From positions 36,016,686 through 36,080,685 of the forward strand of contig JAYGXS010000004.1 in NCBI GenBank assembly GCA_036362985.1: a DNA stretch of 64,000 nucleotides, given 5' to 3'. Made by a program: the position numbers and the translations under genes. The notes beneath the pieces were generated by a model that was not told the origin of the DNA, made no database searches, and worked only from the letters and a program-made list of their open reading frames with translations. Below are positions 43,566 to 55,275 of this stretch, one piece after another; positions within the stretch are counted from its first letter, which is position 1; each line of letters starts with the position of its first letter. Source of the DNA: Ligula intestinalis. Lineage: Eukaryota > Platyhelminthes > Cestoda > Diphyllobothriidea > Diphyllobothriidae.

Positions 43566-43609
43566 CAAATAAAAATCTTGTTCCAGTGATCGCATCTTCG
43601 TCTTCTGAA

Positions 43610-45990
43610 CTGCTTCTTGGGACTCGAATATTCGCTACTATTGGCAAAGTAGTGTATGATTTGTGGCCGCCAGTCCTGCACGCACTCAGATGCTTTAGTT
43701 CGTTTCCGCAATGGGACTGATAATTTCCAATGTTAGAAGGACTCAAATGCAAACACTACAGTTTGCCATTTTTTATCTTCCTCCTTCTTCTTTTTTCCTT
43801 CCCCTTCTTTCTTACAATCTAATTTTGTGTGGCCAAACTCGCATAGAAATAAACAGTTTTCATTGGCAAGTAAATACTCTAACCCTGACTAGGCGGTCAT
43901 AAACGCCTCAGAAATTATCGAAGAATGAAACGCAAATTTACCCCCGTTGTTAGATCAACTCATAAGTATCTGTCTATAGAAGCTCGTTTTTTTAAAGATA
44001 TGAAAAGTCAGTTATTTTATGTCTTGGAGAATATCACCATCACTAATTATTACATGTGAGGGAGACTTGCCTTTCCACTCTGAAAGGCTTTCGTTTACGG
44101 ATAAAATGCAGGTACTACTTCGTCTTCTTTGGATACCGAAATTACCTACTGCATTTTCCAATGGACGTTTATTTATCCCTTGGCATCTCTATAGAAAGGG
44201 CCATTATTACCTCTGACCTTTGCGGTGGGTGCGGATCACGTTGTAGGCTACATGGGCAGCCGAAATTACGTACAGTATTCACTAAAAACCGTGCAACTTT
44301 CATAACTTTGTAAAGGTTTGATCACTACTTGAATACCAGTGTGAATGCATTAAGGAAAACTTAGAAATAGTAATGAACAGCATTGGGCATATTTAAAACT
44401 TAAAAGAATTGTAAGAAGTACTAAGTGTTTGTTAAGAAAAATAAAGTTTCCCCGAAAATCCCAAAGTTTCGGCGACGTAAAAATAGCTATATTATGGAAC
44501 AGTAAGTTTAACTATTTTATTGATCTTAAAAGTGTACGTTACGAATTTCTTCATCTAAAAAGAACTTTTCTACAAGCATTTTTTTACCGATTACCATTAG
44601 TGGATAACTATTTATTGAATATCGTCGAATAGAGTCTGGCATAATTTTCTTCGTTTTCAGTGCCTTCATTGATAAATTGATAAACTGCGCTTCTGTTCGA
44701 CGTTTAGATCGAAACCTTTGGCCATGTGGAGCATATATATAAAAGCCCCAAAGCAGCAAACCACAGTGTCATGTGTACAGAACGTCCACAAGATAGGTTC
44801 GATATTGTTATTCCTAAGATTAATTCAAAAACTCTTCCCACAGGTTACCTCTTTAAAAAGTGATTTGATTATATATTCGTTGAAAATTGAGACTTTTGAA
44901 AATTTCTTTAAAATACCTGAAGCTATACGATTCAATTTGAAAGGAGATGAAAGAACTAACTTTTTTCTTGATAATAGACTATTTTCCGCATAAGTGGATT
45001 AATTCCACGATCTGCTATAAGCTTGCGAATCGAAAATAACAGGCCACGTATTTGGCCATTATTTGAAATACTCATTATACTTCTGTCGGATCTGCTTCTA
45101 AGTGACGCATAAGCGGAACGATTAGTTTACACAAAGTATATTTCAACATGACTTACATTCAAGAAGGCCTTCTTAACATTACCTTCGGGGTAACATTTGC
45201 GGACACTTTGCTTGAATGCGAAGGTCAAGGGTGCGGTTTGAACAAAATGCGATGCCACTATTCTGTTACTGCATTTTGTACGATAAAAATACACAGCTCA
45301 GCTAACCATAATTTTTAAAATATAAATCTCAAATATTTCTGCGAATAAATGCGATTCCTTCAGCTTGGCTTCACTTGAATCTGAAAAAATTGTGACAAAC
45401 TTCTATAGTTCTGGAAGATATCTATTCCATACCTACTTTACTTATTTTGGATTTCTTCCATAGTATAAGCAACATTAATATGCAGTTTGGTTCTATCGTT
45501 CGTAATAGCATAGCAAATTCCTTCGATGTGAAACAACTCCCAATTTCGCCAAAATTTATGGCCTTTTCTCCTAATAAGCCTAACTAAAATGGTGATTTTC
45601 CTAACCAAAGGGTTTTCGCACAATTAAATCCACTCAATAAATAAACATAGTGTTACTAAATATATGCTTAAGTGCTAAGTCAAATTCCATCATGAAAGTT
45701 GCATAGTCTTTAGCGAGTATTGTATACATACATGTGTATATGAATGGAGCAATTGTGGAAATTATTGAGTGCATTATATGGGAGAATGTGACCGGGACAT
45801 GGCTTTTCAGGGTCAGGCCCTAGATTTCAATGAACTTTTGAATCTAAGAAAATCAAATACCGTAGAATGACCACGGAGTGTCCATTCTACAAACAAGTAT
45901 CAGTATCAATTGATTGATGGAAAGATAGACGAAGGTCTTTGAACTCCTTATTGGTAACAAAATGATAGGAAATATACGGATACCACGAAA
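43610..45990. other. no gene recognised
   Basis: AT-rich sequence with short frames on both strands and no recognised domain. A stretch near 44226-44300 has faint similarity to the foldback centre (GGATCACG...GGGCAGC) but no arms were found. Confidence 0.4.
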
Positions 45991-46335
45991 GATAGAGCAG
46001 TTGTTAGGTAATCCCAATAGTAAAGAAATGTCTTTTTGTTACACGGTCGACGTGAACTGATGTGTTTGGTGCATGTCAAATCTGCTCTTAAATGAATTAA
46101 CACAGGTAGAAAGGATGATCTATTCGGGAAGAACGTTCCACGCTGCAACTACTCTATTCCTAAAGAAGAATTTTTGTCCATCGGTCCTTGCTTTGCCCGG
46201 GCGTAGTTGAAGTGGATGACCGCGAAAAATTGGCGAATTAGCTTGGGTGAAGAAATAATCGGGGACAAAGCAATAATCAAGGTTATTCATAATACGGAAG
46301 GTAAGCATTCGGTCCTCACGTATTTGTGTACAAAA
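45990..46335 (-). pseudogene. LINE C-terminal fragment
   Basis: The minus strand reads REDRMLTFRIMNNLDYCF, SPIFRGHPLQLRPGKARTDG, QKFFFRNRVVAAWNVLPE, a stop, then STCVNSFKSRFDMHQ. This is the R-x-x-F-x-x-RV-x-x-WNxLP...SF-x-x-R ending of CR1/Jockey-type LINEs. 5'-truncated. Confidence 0.75.
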
Positions 46336-46451
46336 AGAGGAAATAGATCGAGGGTTGACAGTCTGCTTTCATAGAGCAGTGTTTTCATACAGCTGACTAT
46401 TGCAAGTAGTATTAATTCTACATGGTAATTATATCAAACCATTCTCCCGAC

Positions 46452-47450
46452 TTACAGTCGACGCCACGGATCATGCAACATTTCGACATAGGCGAAAGAT
46501 TGATACTCTTCTGCTATGCGGTATTGACTCAGGTTGTGATACTGATTGTCGTGTAGTCTATTCTAAAGTTTATTCCGTCATGATAGGGTGCGGGCTTTTT
46601 AACGAGCTATTTTATGACTACCAGCTAAAAGTATTTAATTTTAAAAACTGGCTACTTAAGTAGCAAGCCTTTTTATCATTGATTTTGACTGCCTTTATAA
46701 ATTCAAATATATTTTATAGAAAACATGCCCGAAAAAATTATTTATTGTACTTGGTTGACAGAAATTTACGCCTTCTTTAAATTTCATACTCAAAGAAAGG
46801 GTAGCTTTCGCTTATAAAAAGGTTACTAATCATGAGCTTTTTTACATTTGTGAGGTGTGTATTCATAATACATCGTATCCGCCAATTTATTAATGCCGCC
46901 TATACTGCATAAAACATGTTCCACGTCTATTTCAATATTTTACGACAACTATTTGACTTCTTCCTCAAACAGTAGGCGAAAACGTTCTTTTCCTTAAACA
47001 GGATGTACACAGTGCGCACTGCTTAAACCTTGAATTCGAGTGTAGCAGTTACTAGGATAGAAAATTATTCGACTATTGTGCAATTTATATAACCGAGAGC
47101 TACCCTTTCTTTGAGTATGAAATTAAAAAAGGTGTAATTTGCTACCAAACAAGTACAAGAAACATTTTTTCATGCATGTTTTCCATAAAATATATTTGAA
47201 TTTATAAAGGCAGTCAAAATAAATGATAAAGAGGCATACTACTTAAGTAGCCAGTTTTTACAATAAAATAATTTTAGCTGGTAGTCAGGACATAGCTCAT
47301 TAAAAAGCCCGCATCCTATCATGACGAACTAAACTTTAGAATGGACTACACGATAATCAGTATCACAACCTGAGTCAATACGGATTAGCGAAAGAGTATC
47401 AACCTTTTGTCTATGTCGAAATGTTGCATGATCCATGGCGTCTACTGTAC
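46452..47450. mobile_element. foldback element FB2 with long inverted repeats
   Basis: Left arm about 46452-46825 is the inverse of about 47088-47450 with high similarity over about 365 nt (CGACGCC/GGCGTC ends, GGATCATGCAACATTTCGAC, GACTGCCTTTATAAATTC). The unique centre of about 260 bp matches the FB1 centre in opposite orientation. The arms are more alike than in FB1, suggesting a younger copy. No coding frame. Confidence 0.85.
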
Positions 47451-47639
47451 ATACTTGCTATAAGTCCACACATGTGTTTTGCAATGTGTCTGCGGCTACG
47501 TGACACAGCAACAAAGGTAGTATAACCTTGTGTGAGCACTTGTGTCGACACTTGTGATATCCTCCAGTTTTATGTTAGGAAGATAAGGCAGAACAGGATA
47601 GCAGAGAATGGTTTACTATAGCTGTTTCTTCTTGTACAT

Positions 47640-47915
47640 CAACTCTTTATTCTGTGTGTCCGGCAGCTTGGTCTCTGACCGTCAGCAGCGTGTCTTCTCT
47701 CGTCTGTAGCGCGCTCTCGGGTCGGGCAACAGCTTCCGTATCAGCATTAGTAGCTCGTCTCGGCAACAGCAGTGTCGTGTCGCCAGCAGCAGAATGCCGC
47801 CTTATGTCGGTGACAGCGCAGTTAGGGACTAACGGCCTTTGTTCCCTATTGGCCCCTCTGCAGGCAGCCATCATGCGGCGATCTCAGTGTGACACTTGAC
47901 GCGCACGCTTTGCCA
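47640..47915 (-). repeat. possible LTR fragment
   Basis: GC-rich sequence on the minus strand beginning TGTCACACTGAG and ending after a polyadenylation-like CAGAATAAAGAG (about 47640-47652). The composition contrasts sharply with the AT-rich foldback element beside it. No partner LTR or internal coding region was found. Confidence 0.35.
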
Positions 47916-47945
47916 TTGACGAGGCATGACCTTAGCATGATAGAT

Positions 47946-47955
47946 NNNNNNNNNN
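47946..47955. other. assembly gap (10 N)
   Basis: Ten N characters. The true gap length is unknown. It falls between an LTR-like fragment and an inverted SINE pair, a context likely to break an assembly. Confidence 1.
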
Positions 47956-48039
47956 GCGTGCGCGTAAATCCTTTGCGTCATCACGTGTTGTCTGCCCTTG
48001 AAGGTCGCGCGTAACATGTTCTTTATGCGATGGCGCTAT

Positions 48040-48195
48040 CGCGTGTTCTCTCTTTATTAGAAGATTTGGCAGATTTGCTTAATTTGAGTTGACCCGATTG
48101 TGAAAAACTTGAGGCGTTCGGCAGGATTTGAACCCGTTTAGTCGAGAAGGCCTTTACCGGAAACCAACGCTCTAACCACTGAGCTACAAACGCCC
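48040..48195 (-). mobile_element. tRNA-derived SINE, copy 1
   Basis: The minus strand has an A box TAGCTCAGTGGTTAGAGC, a B box GGGTTCAAATCCTGCC and an acceptor-like pairing GGCGTTT/GAACGCC. A non-tRNA body with TTTTTCACAATCGGGTCAAC and ATTAAGCAAATCTGCCAAAT follows, to about 48045. The anticodon arm does not fold as a normal tRNA. The same body in plus orientation occurs at 48360-48492. Confidence 0.75.
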
Positions 48196-48359
48196 CACCT
48201 AGCACCATGAATTTAATCACACTAGGGTCGATATTACCCACCCAACTTTACCGCTCGTATGGAATCCACCAATACGGGACAGCAAGCTGACTTCCCAAGC
48301 AGGATTTTCTAAGCAATTATCTAGAATCCACTAGAACGACCACTAGGCTGACTTAATTA

Positions 48360-48492
48360 TTATTAGATTTGGCAGCGTTGACTTCCAGTAGAGCCCTTCT
48401 CTCCTATGCGGGTTCAAATCCCATCAAACGCCTCGAGTTTTTCACAATTGGGTCAACTGAAATTAAGCAAAACTGCCAAATTATATAATAAT
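48360..48492 (+). mobile_element. tRNA-derived SINE, copy 2 (inverted to copy 1)
   Basis: The plus strand has the B box GGGTTCAAATCCCATC, AACGCCTCGAGTTTTTCACA, TTGGGTCAACTGAAATTAAG and CAAAACTGCCAAAT. The A-box half is degraded. Together with copy 1 it forms an inverted pair separated by about 165 bp. Confidence 0.7.
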
Positions 48493-48560
48493 TAAGTCAG
48501 CCAGACATCACTTCGAACCTAGCGAACGTCGCGATTGGGCGTGCGCTCTGGCAGTCAAGA

Positions 48561-48736
48561 CTTCCGTCTTACATTCTCCTTTCCGTTTTTACATAATGCA
48601 CTCCTCCTTCCACTCTGGCCTTCCCATGACTTCTCTTCCATCTTCTAATGAACCGGGCCTGGAAGATCGCAGCCACTAGGGTTAACTCAATTAGCCTTAA
48701 CGCCCCTTGATAACTGGTGACTTCCCAACGTGTCCC
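48561..48736 (+). repeat. LTR-like block copy 1 with possible primer-binding site
   Basis: Contains CCACTCTGGCCTTCCCATGA, CTTCTCTTC, GGCCTGGAAGATCGCAG and CACTAGGGTTAA, shared with 50001-50117, 51546-51665 and 55276-55396. The other copies have an AATAAA just before CTCTGGC, as in an LTR R/U5 boundary. Downstream TGGTGACTTCCCAACGTG (48715-48732) resembles the TGGTGAC...CGTG primer-binding region of Gypsy-type elements. Confidence 0.45.
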
Positions 48737-48889
48737 TTCGATACTGGTTGCTTCCCAACTTGTCCATTGGACGAGTAACACTACGCGATAGGTGTCTACT
48801 TCACCTGCACGTAGATTTTTCCGTCAAACGTGAACTACGTCCGGAGACAGAACTTCAGGAGCTGTAGGATTTGGACCTATCCGAGGTGT

Positions 48890-49560
48890 CTCATCATATT
48901 TTTTTCGTTGATGTAATTCGACGGTTTCGACTGCCAAATCCTGAGGGATAGACGCAAATTGCTGAACACGCGGCAGCAGTGCGGAGAAAGGACGCTAATT
49001 CTCATGTTGAGGCCCATTTGATGAGATCCGACAACCCATTCAGATTTGATGAAGCCAAAGTTCTCGCATGAGATTATAATCGTGTGAGCCGTGAATTGCC
49101 TGAGACATGGTCCACGGGCTCCCATTCTATAAACAAGTGCAACGAAATGCCAAATCTATATTCGATGCTGAGGCTCAATTTGGTCAAAGCAATTCACCAC
49201 TTGGGGAACGCATGAGCCAACGCGTCATCCAACGCCAAAGCTAGGGGGCAGATGGCCGAGCAATCAACACGTTCAATTCCACCACTTCTGATGAACATTC
49301 AGCGAGTTACATCCTGCAGACCGGTCATCAAACTGAAAATTATCCTGGATGGGAGAATTGGTTATTGTCAACAGTGTGCAGTATCATATTGACTGTATCT
49401 CATAAATACTGCAACTTTCTGTGCATGAATAACCCGTTTCTGCTACTATTTATGCTAATGCCTCTGATGAAGAATCCGCAACGGACTTCGAAACGTCAGG
49501 CGACCGAGAGTCTTGTTCCTGTTATCACATCTTCTTATCAGCTGTTCCTATCTTATAATC
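48890..49560 (+). mobile_element. Penelope-like element PLE-4 remnant
   Basis: The plus strand reads KLLNTRQQCGERTLILMLRP in one frame and AEHAAAVRRKDANSHVEAHL, NPFRFDEAKVLA, a stop, NRVSRELPETWSTGSHSINK in another. It matches the endonuclease end of PLE-3 and is broken by frameshifts and stops. A hammerhead motif (49460-49501) and the tail CTTGTTCCTGTTATCACATC follow. RT and upstream parts are absent. Confidence 0.7.
49460..49501 (+). ncRNA. hammerhead ribozyme motif with intact core
   Basis: Stem I GCCT (49460-49463) pairs with AGGC (49498-49501). The catalytic box CTGATGA (49464-49470) is intact. Stem II GAATCCG (49472-49478) pairs with CGGA-c-TTC (49482-49489) with one bulged C and a CAA loop. 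GAAACGTC (49490-49497) supplies GAA, a two-base-pair stem III and the cleavage-site C at 49497. Minimal hammerheads of this layout are reported for Penelope-like elements and are thought to work best as dimers. Confidence 0.75.
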
Positions 49561-50000
49561 AGGCAACCAAATGTTACGTGCACTCCCTTAGCCTAAAAAA
49601 CACTGCCCAGTGTACACAGTCTACCCTGGAAAGATTACACCATAGCATCCATACAACCTACTCCGCACATTCTTCCTGCAGCTATGATTTTGTAGTGGCC
49701 TTGTTGCGGCCACTTGCAGCCCAAGACCAATCGCTGACGCATGGCACCTTTAGCCTGCCTGCGCACCCACTGCTAGGCTAGGCGCTAACTGTCCTTGACC
49801 GACGCGCACATACTCCTCAGCGCGAACGCGCGCTCAGGCTAGCCAGCGTTAGCCAACCTCAAGGTCGTGCGCACGCGCTAGTCTAGACATCAGCAGCCCC
49901 ATTGGCCCCCGGGACAAAGCATTCGCCGGCGGTTCCTGATGCTCTAGTCACTCCGGAATTGACGCCCTAGCAGCCGGACTGCGGTCATCCGCGAGTCAAC

Positions 50001-50117
50001 ACTCTTTCCATCTATTCTCCGTCCTGTGTACACAATAAACTCTTCCTTCTACTCTGGCCTTCCCAAGACTTCTCCTATCTCCTAAGGAACTAGAGTCTGG
50101 AAGATTGTAGGTGTTAA
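50001..50117 (+). repeat. LTR-like block copy 2
   Basis: CACAATAAACTCTTCC is followed by CTACTCTGGCCTTCCCAAGA, TTCTCCTATCTCCTAAGGAA and CTGGAAGATTGTAG. Same block as at 48.6, 51.6 and 55.3 kb. Upstream sequence (about 49690-50000) is GC-rich with CGCGCGCTCAGG-type words and may be the U3 part. Confidence 0.5.
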
Positions 50118-51545
50118 GGCCATAACCGTCGTAGCCTTAGCTCCTATAATTTCTATCAGAAGGTCAACGCGTGTTTTCCTTAATATTTGCAAGCCAGGCT
50201 TTCCACAATTGCATCTCGAGGACAGGAGCTCTCAGCAGTCTAGACCCCCCATTTAATATATCCGTGGGAGTAACAATATGTGGTGACTTACAGAACAGCA
50301 GTCCCTCAGGTCTAGAAGAAAAGATCGCCGAACCGGCGGAGATAGCAACGTCTAAACTGACCTGCTACCGAAATAGTGAGTCAGTTAGGCAGAACATATC
50401 ACAAGCTAAAGTGGTAGCACAACACAATAGATAGTGTCCATCGACCCAATAACTGTCAGACCTCGTCTACGTGCATGGAAATTCACGACTGGTACCATGG
50501 AGACAGGAACATTTAAATTAGTGTTATTAGTGTGACACCGCTGACAGGAACCTCAAAGTCCCCGATATGAAAAGATATTCTGGCGTAATCTGCTTGAATC
50601 TGATAATCTGCATCCTCCGTATAGATGCCTCTGAATGTGGTCTGAAAATATCATGTTACTTTTCTAAAAAGAAACTGGGATATCATATTCTTGTTTTTGT
50701 ACAGTATCATTTATAATGGTGCATTTTAGTGATATAGGAGCCTCAAAAGTGATTTATTGATGCAAAAACGTCATTTTCAAGATTTTTTAACATATGTATC
50801 AGTTTTTCTAGAAAGAGGAAGTTCCTCGAAAAAGTAAAACTACGATTTACTGGTCGTTAAGAGCACTCAAGACCGGTAACTTTGACTATGTATGCGTCCT
50901 TCTTCCTGTTAGTATACGGTGCATTTAAAGGTGTTCACAGTCGGACTTACTTATATTGTCAACAGAGCACAGGTATAGGAACACCCCTTACGTATTAGTG
51001 GTATTGGGTTCACTCCCAAGAAGCATAAATATGCCCGTGTCCTTACCCTAAAACAAATCCTAATATGAATCGGAACCTGAACCATCATTCTAACCCATTG
51101 GGACAAGTTACTTTTTAACGCTGTTTTTTTTTCTTTCCCATCAGACCATTGACTCGGCAAAAGTCAAAGTCACAATGGTTTGGTGGTCGAGAGAAGGCCT
51201 ACATGCCTGAGAATTCTGCTTTCTTAAGTTTTTATTCTTCCCCTGTAGTGCCTCATGGCGCCTTGTACACTTGTGGTGACTCACTCCACATAGACAAGGA
51301 TGTTCCAAGCCCACCGCAGCTAACGCATGCGCCTGCACTGAAGGCACTCTCTTGAAAAGCCAATCACAGATGCCGCAGAGCTGGTCTTGCCCAGCGGCGA
51401 ATAAGACACATGCACGCCTAGGTCAATGCAGTTTGTCCGGCCAGTAACCTTCAAGGCCCTGATAATGAACGTACTCTCAAGCCGTCAGGGTGCCTGCTGC
51501 TAAGACCATGCCCTCCAGCGGAAGGACGTTCGCTCCGAAGTCAAA

Positions 51546-51665
51546 CTTCTTCCTGCTCATTCTCCATTCCTCTGTATACAGAATAAACTTTTCTTACTAT
51601 TCTGGCCTCCACCAACTTCTTCTCTTCTAAGGAACCATGGTCTGAAGATCACGGTTGCTAGGGTT
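51546..51665 (+). repeat. LTR-like block copy 3
   Basis: ACAGAATAAACTTTTCTTAC, TATTCTGGCCTCCACCAACT, CTTCTAAGGAACCATGGTCT and GAAGATCACGGTTGCTAGGG. Same block and orientation as the other three copies. It is followed within about 50 bp by an endonuclease fragment. Confidence 0.5.
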
Positions 51666-51679
51666 TAAATCATTTAACC

Positions 51680-51970
51680 CCCTGCGAGACACTCACGTAT
51701 GGCATGGACCTATCCGGCCACATCCTTACACACAGAAACCAGCGATAGTATTCCAGCAGCTGCATCGTATCATTATAACACTCCTCACAAACTCTTCCAT
51801 CGCACGCAGTCGTGCCAACATACGTTCACATCACTTACTGTGGGCTGCTAGAGCATTTCCCACTAAAAGCCCGTGCACACTGCTTGAGCCGATCCACGGA
51901 TGGACCAATCATTGCCTCGTCATCCCCGAGGTGAGGGTCCGCCTTCAACTCCGCAAGACACATTAAGATA
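51680..51970 (+). pseudogene. LINE endonuclease fragment
   Basis: The frame ends with EPIHGWTNHCLVIPEVRVRL and QLRKTHK. The family pattern is GWTDHRLVISKMRLRLQ, a conserved part of the EEP endonuclease of a LINE common in flatworms. Aspartate of the catalytic DH pair is asparagine here. Upstream residues of the frame are weakly similar at best. Confidence 0.5.
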
Positions 51971-52239
51971 AACGAACCCCAAGGGTTAATCACAAAGTAC
52001 CTCCCACTTAAAAGTAAGACTGACCTTCGATTCTTTTTGTATACGATGCTTCAGCTTCATTTACGTTCCTAGTTTGTAATTTGAACCAGAAGTTAGAGCT
52101 TATAGCAGTAACAACGGACGTTTACCAGACCACGTCCTCAGCGCAGTGTGTGTTGTGTATTCAGTGGCTTATCCGTGGACTGAGATTCAGATGGTGCTGG
52201 CCAATATGGCGTTACTCTCAGCATCCTTAGTGTTATAAT

Positions 52240-52535
52240 ATTAGTATAAGTAAAACTGCCAGTACTATTACCGTTTAGCTGCATCATTATTATTAGTAGT
52301 AGAAGTATTTGTAGCATGGTATAATTATTGGATTGCTTTATTGCACCCGTATTATAGTGTATTATTTAATAGTATTAGTGCATAACTATGATTACTGGCA
52401 TTAACACTATTAGCATTGGCATATTACTTCTTCTAATACCCCTACTGTTACCTGTAGTGTTAGAAGCTTTATCAACATTAGTATTATTAATATTGCTAGC
52501 TGCAGTTATAGTTATAGCAGTCGTAGTAGTAACTG
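52240..52535. repeat. degenerate (TAN)n trinucleotide-rich region
   Basis: Imperfect runs of ATT, TTA, GTA and TAG triplets such as ATTATTATTAGTAGTAGAAG. It is low in complexity and gives spurious Thr/Asn-rich minus-strand frames. Confidence 0.6.
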
Positions 52536-52599
52536 ACAAAGCTTTGGGTGTATAGAGGTGAGAGGGCGGGAAGCAATGCAATTCCGGATGTGTTCGGGC

Positions 52600-55000
52600 C
52601 CCAAATACAGAATGTAATTATTAAGGTAGAAACACCTGAATCCAGCGTCACACACCTACAGGAGATAGATCGTCAACTCTGACTTTAGGGGGTGAGTGTA
52701 CGTGGATTTAGGTGGGAGGGAGGGGAGAACCAAGGCAAGTCCGGATGTACTCGGTGGTTTTGGCAGACTATTACGACGGGGCTCTCTAGACCTCAGATAA
52801 CCAACCCTATTTACATAGTTAGACCTGCCTCAACCCAGCTTCACACTTCAAGGTAAAGCAGAGAGACATCGGGTTCAGATTAGTGAGGAAAGAGATAGTG
52901 CGGTAGATGTGGCGCAAGTCTACTATCACTTAAAAGTAAATCCCATTAAATTCACTGTTCCTGCACCAACCTGGTCGGAGCACATGGTGGGCATAAACGA
53001 AATCGATGGTCAAGCTGTCACTAGGTATCCAGAGAATGAGATAATTACTACTTTAGGCTATGAACGAGGCAAAAGCAAAGATCCAATTTACGATCGAACA
53101 CGAGAAGATTGACATGCATACTTTCTTCGATGTTCTTATACGCAGTTAGGCAGATGGTTTTCATTTATCAGAAAACCATCTGAAAAGGGGAGAAAATGCA
53201 CTCCCGTATTTTATTTCTAATTCAGAGGAAAATAAACTTGGTTTTCTTTCTGTTCAGTAGAGCCACTAGAATCTGTTCTTCAGATATGATCGATGAAGAT
53301 ACCAGTTTTCCAAAGAAATTGTTCCTTGGAAATGGCTGTCCGGAGAAATTCATCAATAAGTATCACCAATGCAGAAAAAGAAGCATTCCTGAAATATCCG
53401 TGCCAAAAAACAGTGAATGTCCACCTTCCTTTCAAAACTGATAATTCGCCCTGCGTGACAGCTTCGATGCCCGATTGAACGAACGTACACCACCTCTACA
53501 TTGTTGTTCATAATCACAACAATGGCTTTTCCAGTTAGACTAATTAAAGGCATTCTGCCTATGCACGCCACATCAAGATATTTATAAGTGTACATGTAAT
53601 TGCGGATGGAAATACATTGGGTGCCCGCAAAGGCAACTGGCAGCGTGGTCGGCTAAACATAGGCCGAAGTGGTTGCTTAGGACAGAAAATAAAATAATCA
53701 AGAGTTCAGTTACAGAGTACTTGGTGGACACTGGCCATGCAGTGGGCGCAAAGACTGAATATATGTTCGTACTTCGAGTGACAACCGGGCATCTCCTGTG
53801 ATTTGCATGGACCGCTGCAGGGCGGAGGTGAAAACCAGAATTCGATAAGCAAATGGACCACATCAGCAACCTCGTATTGCTGTGGTAATTATCCACAAAA
53901 GACATAACCCAATTTTCTCTCCCAACCTCGCCTTGACTGACTATTGTCCTGCCATTGGCCCCCTTTTAATCACGCTTGACAGGTTTTACTGTAATCCGGG
54001 TCTTACTTCAATAACTCCCCCCCCCCCCCCTCTTCCTCCTCACAATGCGCACCCGAATTTTACACCAACAGTTCATGCCCTTTTTACCTATCAAGTTTCA
54101 ACTTTCTAGGTTGACAGTTAGATAGTTTTTCTTATTTTATTAATAAGGAATGACCGTATGCAGTTGAGTAAAAGGTTACGAAATTGTATGACATCATTCC
54201 GCTGTCGAGCCCTGTATCTGGTGGTACACTGGCTGACCAGAACGAGCTACTCAAATGCAAGTCGGTGCGGCGAAACTAGGAAGTCTTATAATTTTGTGAG
54301 GATGTACAGCCGTTAGGTAGCATGCAGTGTGAAGTGTTTGTCTGTGGCTAAGTTGGTCAAACACGCAGTTCCTAGATTGTCGGATTCCATTTAAATCCTT
54401 ATTCAAATGACAACGAAGGTCACTACGGATGAACTAATCAGCAGGTGCCACGGTTGCTCACAGGTGTCGATGCTTATACGACTGATGGTGTTCTAACTCT
54501 GGCTGACGCAAGCATAGGCAGGACATCTGCGGCTTTTGCCTTCGCGGATTCGTTGGATTCAGAATAAAAGCCCTCTAAGCACTCATTGGTCAACGTCCTC
54601 GTGGCAGTCCGTTCCTTCGCGCACCACTTATTCGTGTCAGATTTCTCACTAACTGCAGTTCATGCATACATATATAATGGCCAAGGAAGTCTTACCTACA
54701 AGCTAACTGAAATAGCTGGCCAGTTGGCGACCTCCCTAGTCCAAATTAGCGTTTGTCATAAGTTAATGCATGTGAATTCTTTTTACTGATATAACCAGGC
54801 GCTGTATCCACCTTTTTCACTACCGGTGATGCTTTGGCTGTCGATTCCACTGCATACCCAGCAGCATTTCTGGCGCAGGACCGGTGGCTTGTATATGAAT
54901 GTATAGTGATAGCAGAATTTTGTTACAGCTACCACACTTCCTCCTCCCTCACGCATCTAGATCTGGGAACAGAGCAGAGTGAAGCATATAAAAGACATAG
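52600..55000. other. no gene recognised
   Basis: Apart from the hairpin at 53151 and a poly-C run at about 54018-54029, no supported gene or RNA. Short frames on both strands overlap without conserved motifs. Confidence 0.4.
53151..53182. repeat. perfect 12-bp hairpin
   Basis: CAGATGGTTTTC (53151-53162) and its exact inverse GAAAACCATCTG (53171-53182) with an 8-nt loop. It is followed by AAAAGGGG rather than a T run. No gene is attached. Confidence 0.8.
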
Positions 55001-55275
55001 TCGGGCGCAGGTGGTTGGCATGGCGTGAGTCTGTAGTGACTCTCAGCCCTACTTCCTCCGCGTCACGCCAGAAATGACATCTTGTGAGTGCAAGACTCGA
55101 CCTACATTTGAACAGCTTCAGACTCGGCGAGAGCCCGCATCAGTAGGCTGGCGTCAGTCCATCTGGTCATTGGCGCTCAAGGCCGACTCAGACAGGGACT
55201 GGCTATGACGACTGCCTTCGCCCTGACACTCTGGATGCCGACGCCCTGGCAGCAAGACTGCACTCGGCCGAGAGT

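Larger units (their letters stand above)
41522..43609 (+). mobile_element. Penelope-like element PLE-3 with 706-bp inverted arms
   Basis: The right arm 42904-43609 contains the GIY-YIG domain and the 3' region of the element. The left arm 41522-42227 is its almost perfect inverse of equal length. I noted only two differences in the parts compared: a Lys-to-Glu change in the endonuclease and C-to-T in the GAAACGTC sequence. The 676-bp spacer encodes the C-terminal half of the RT. Both arms carry the same hammerhead-like motif. The near-identity means the arms formed recently or were homogenised. Confidence 0.9.

Noticed and set aside
44226..44300. Third copy of the foldback centre
   Set aside because: Faint similarity over about 40 bp only, with no inverted arms found around it.
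48113..48193. Functional tRNA gene
   Set aside because: A and B boxes and an acceptor-like stem exist, but the anticodon arm does not fold and a SINE body follows, repeated nearby in inverse orientation.
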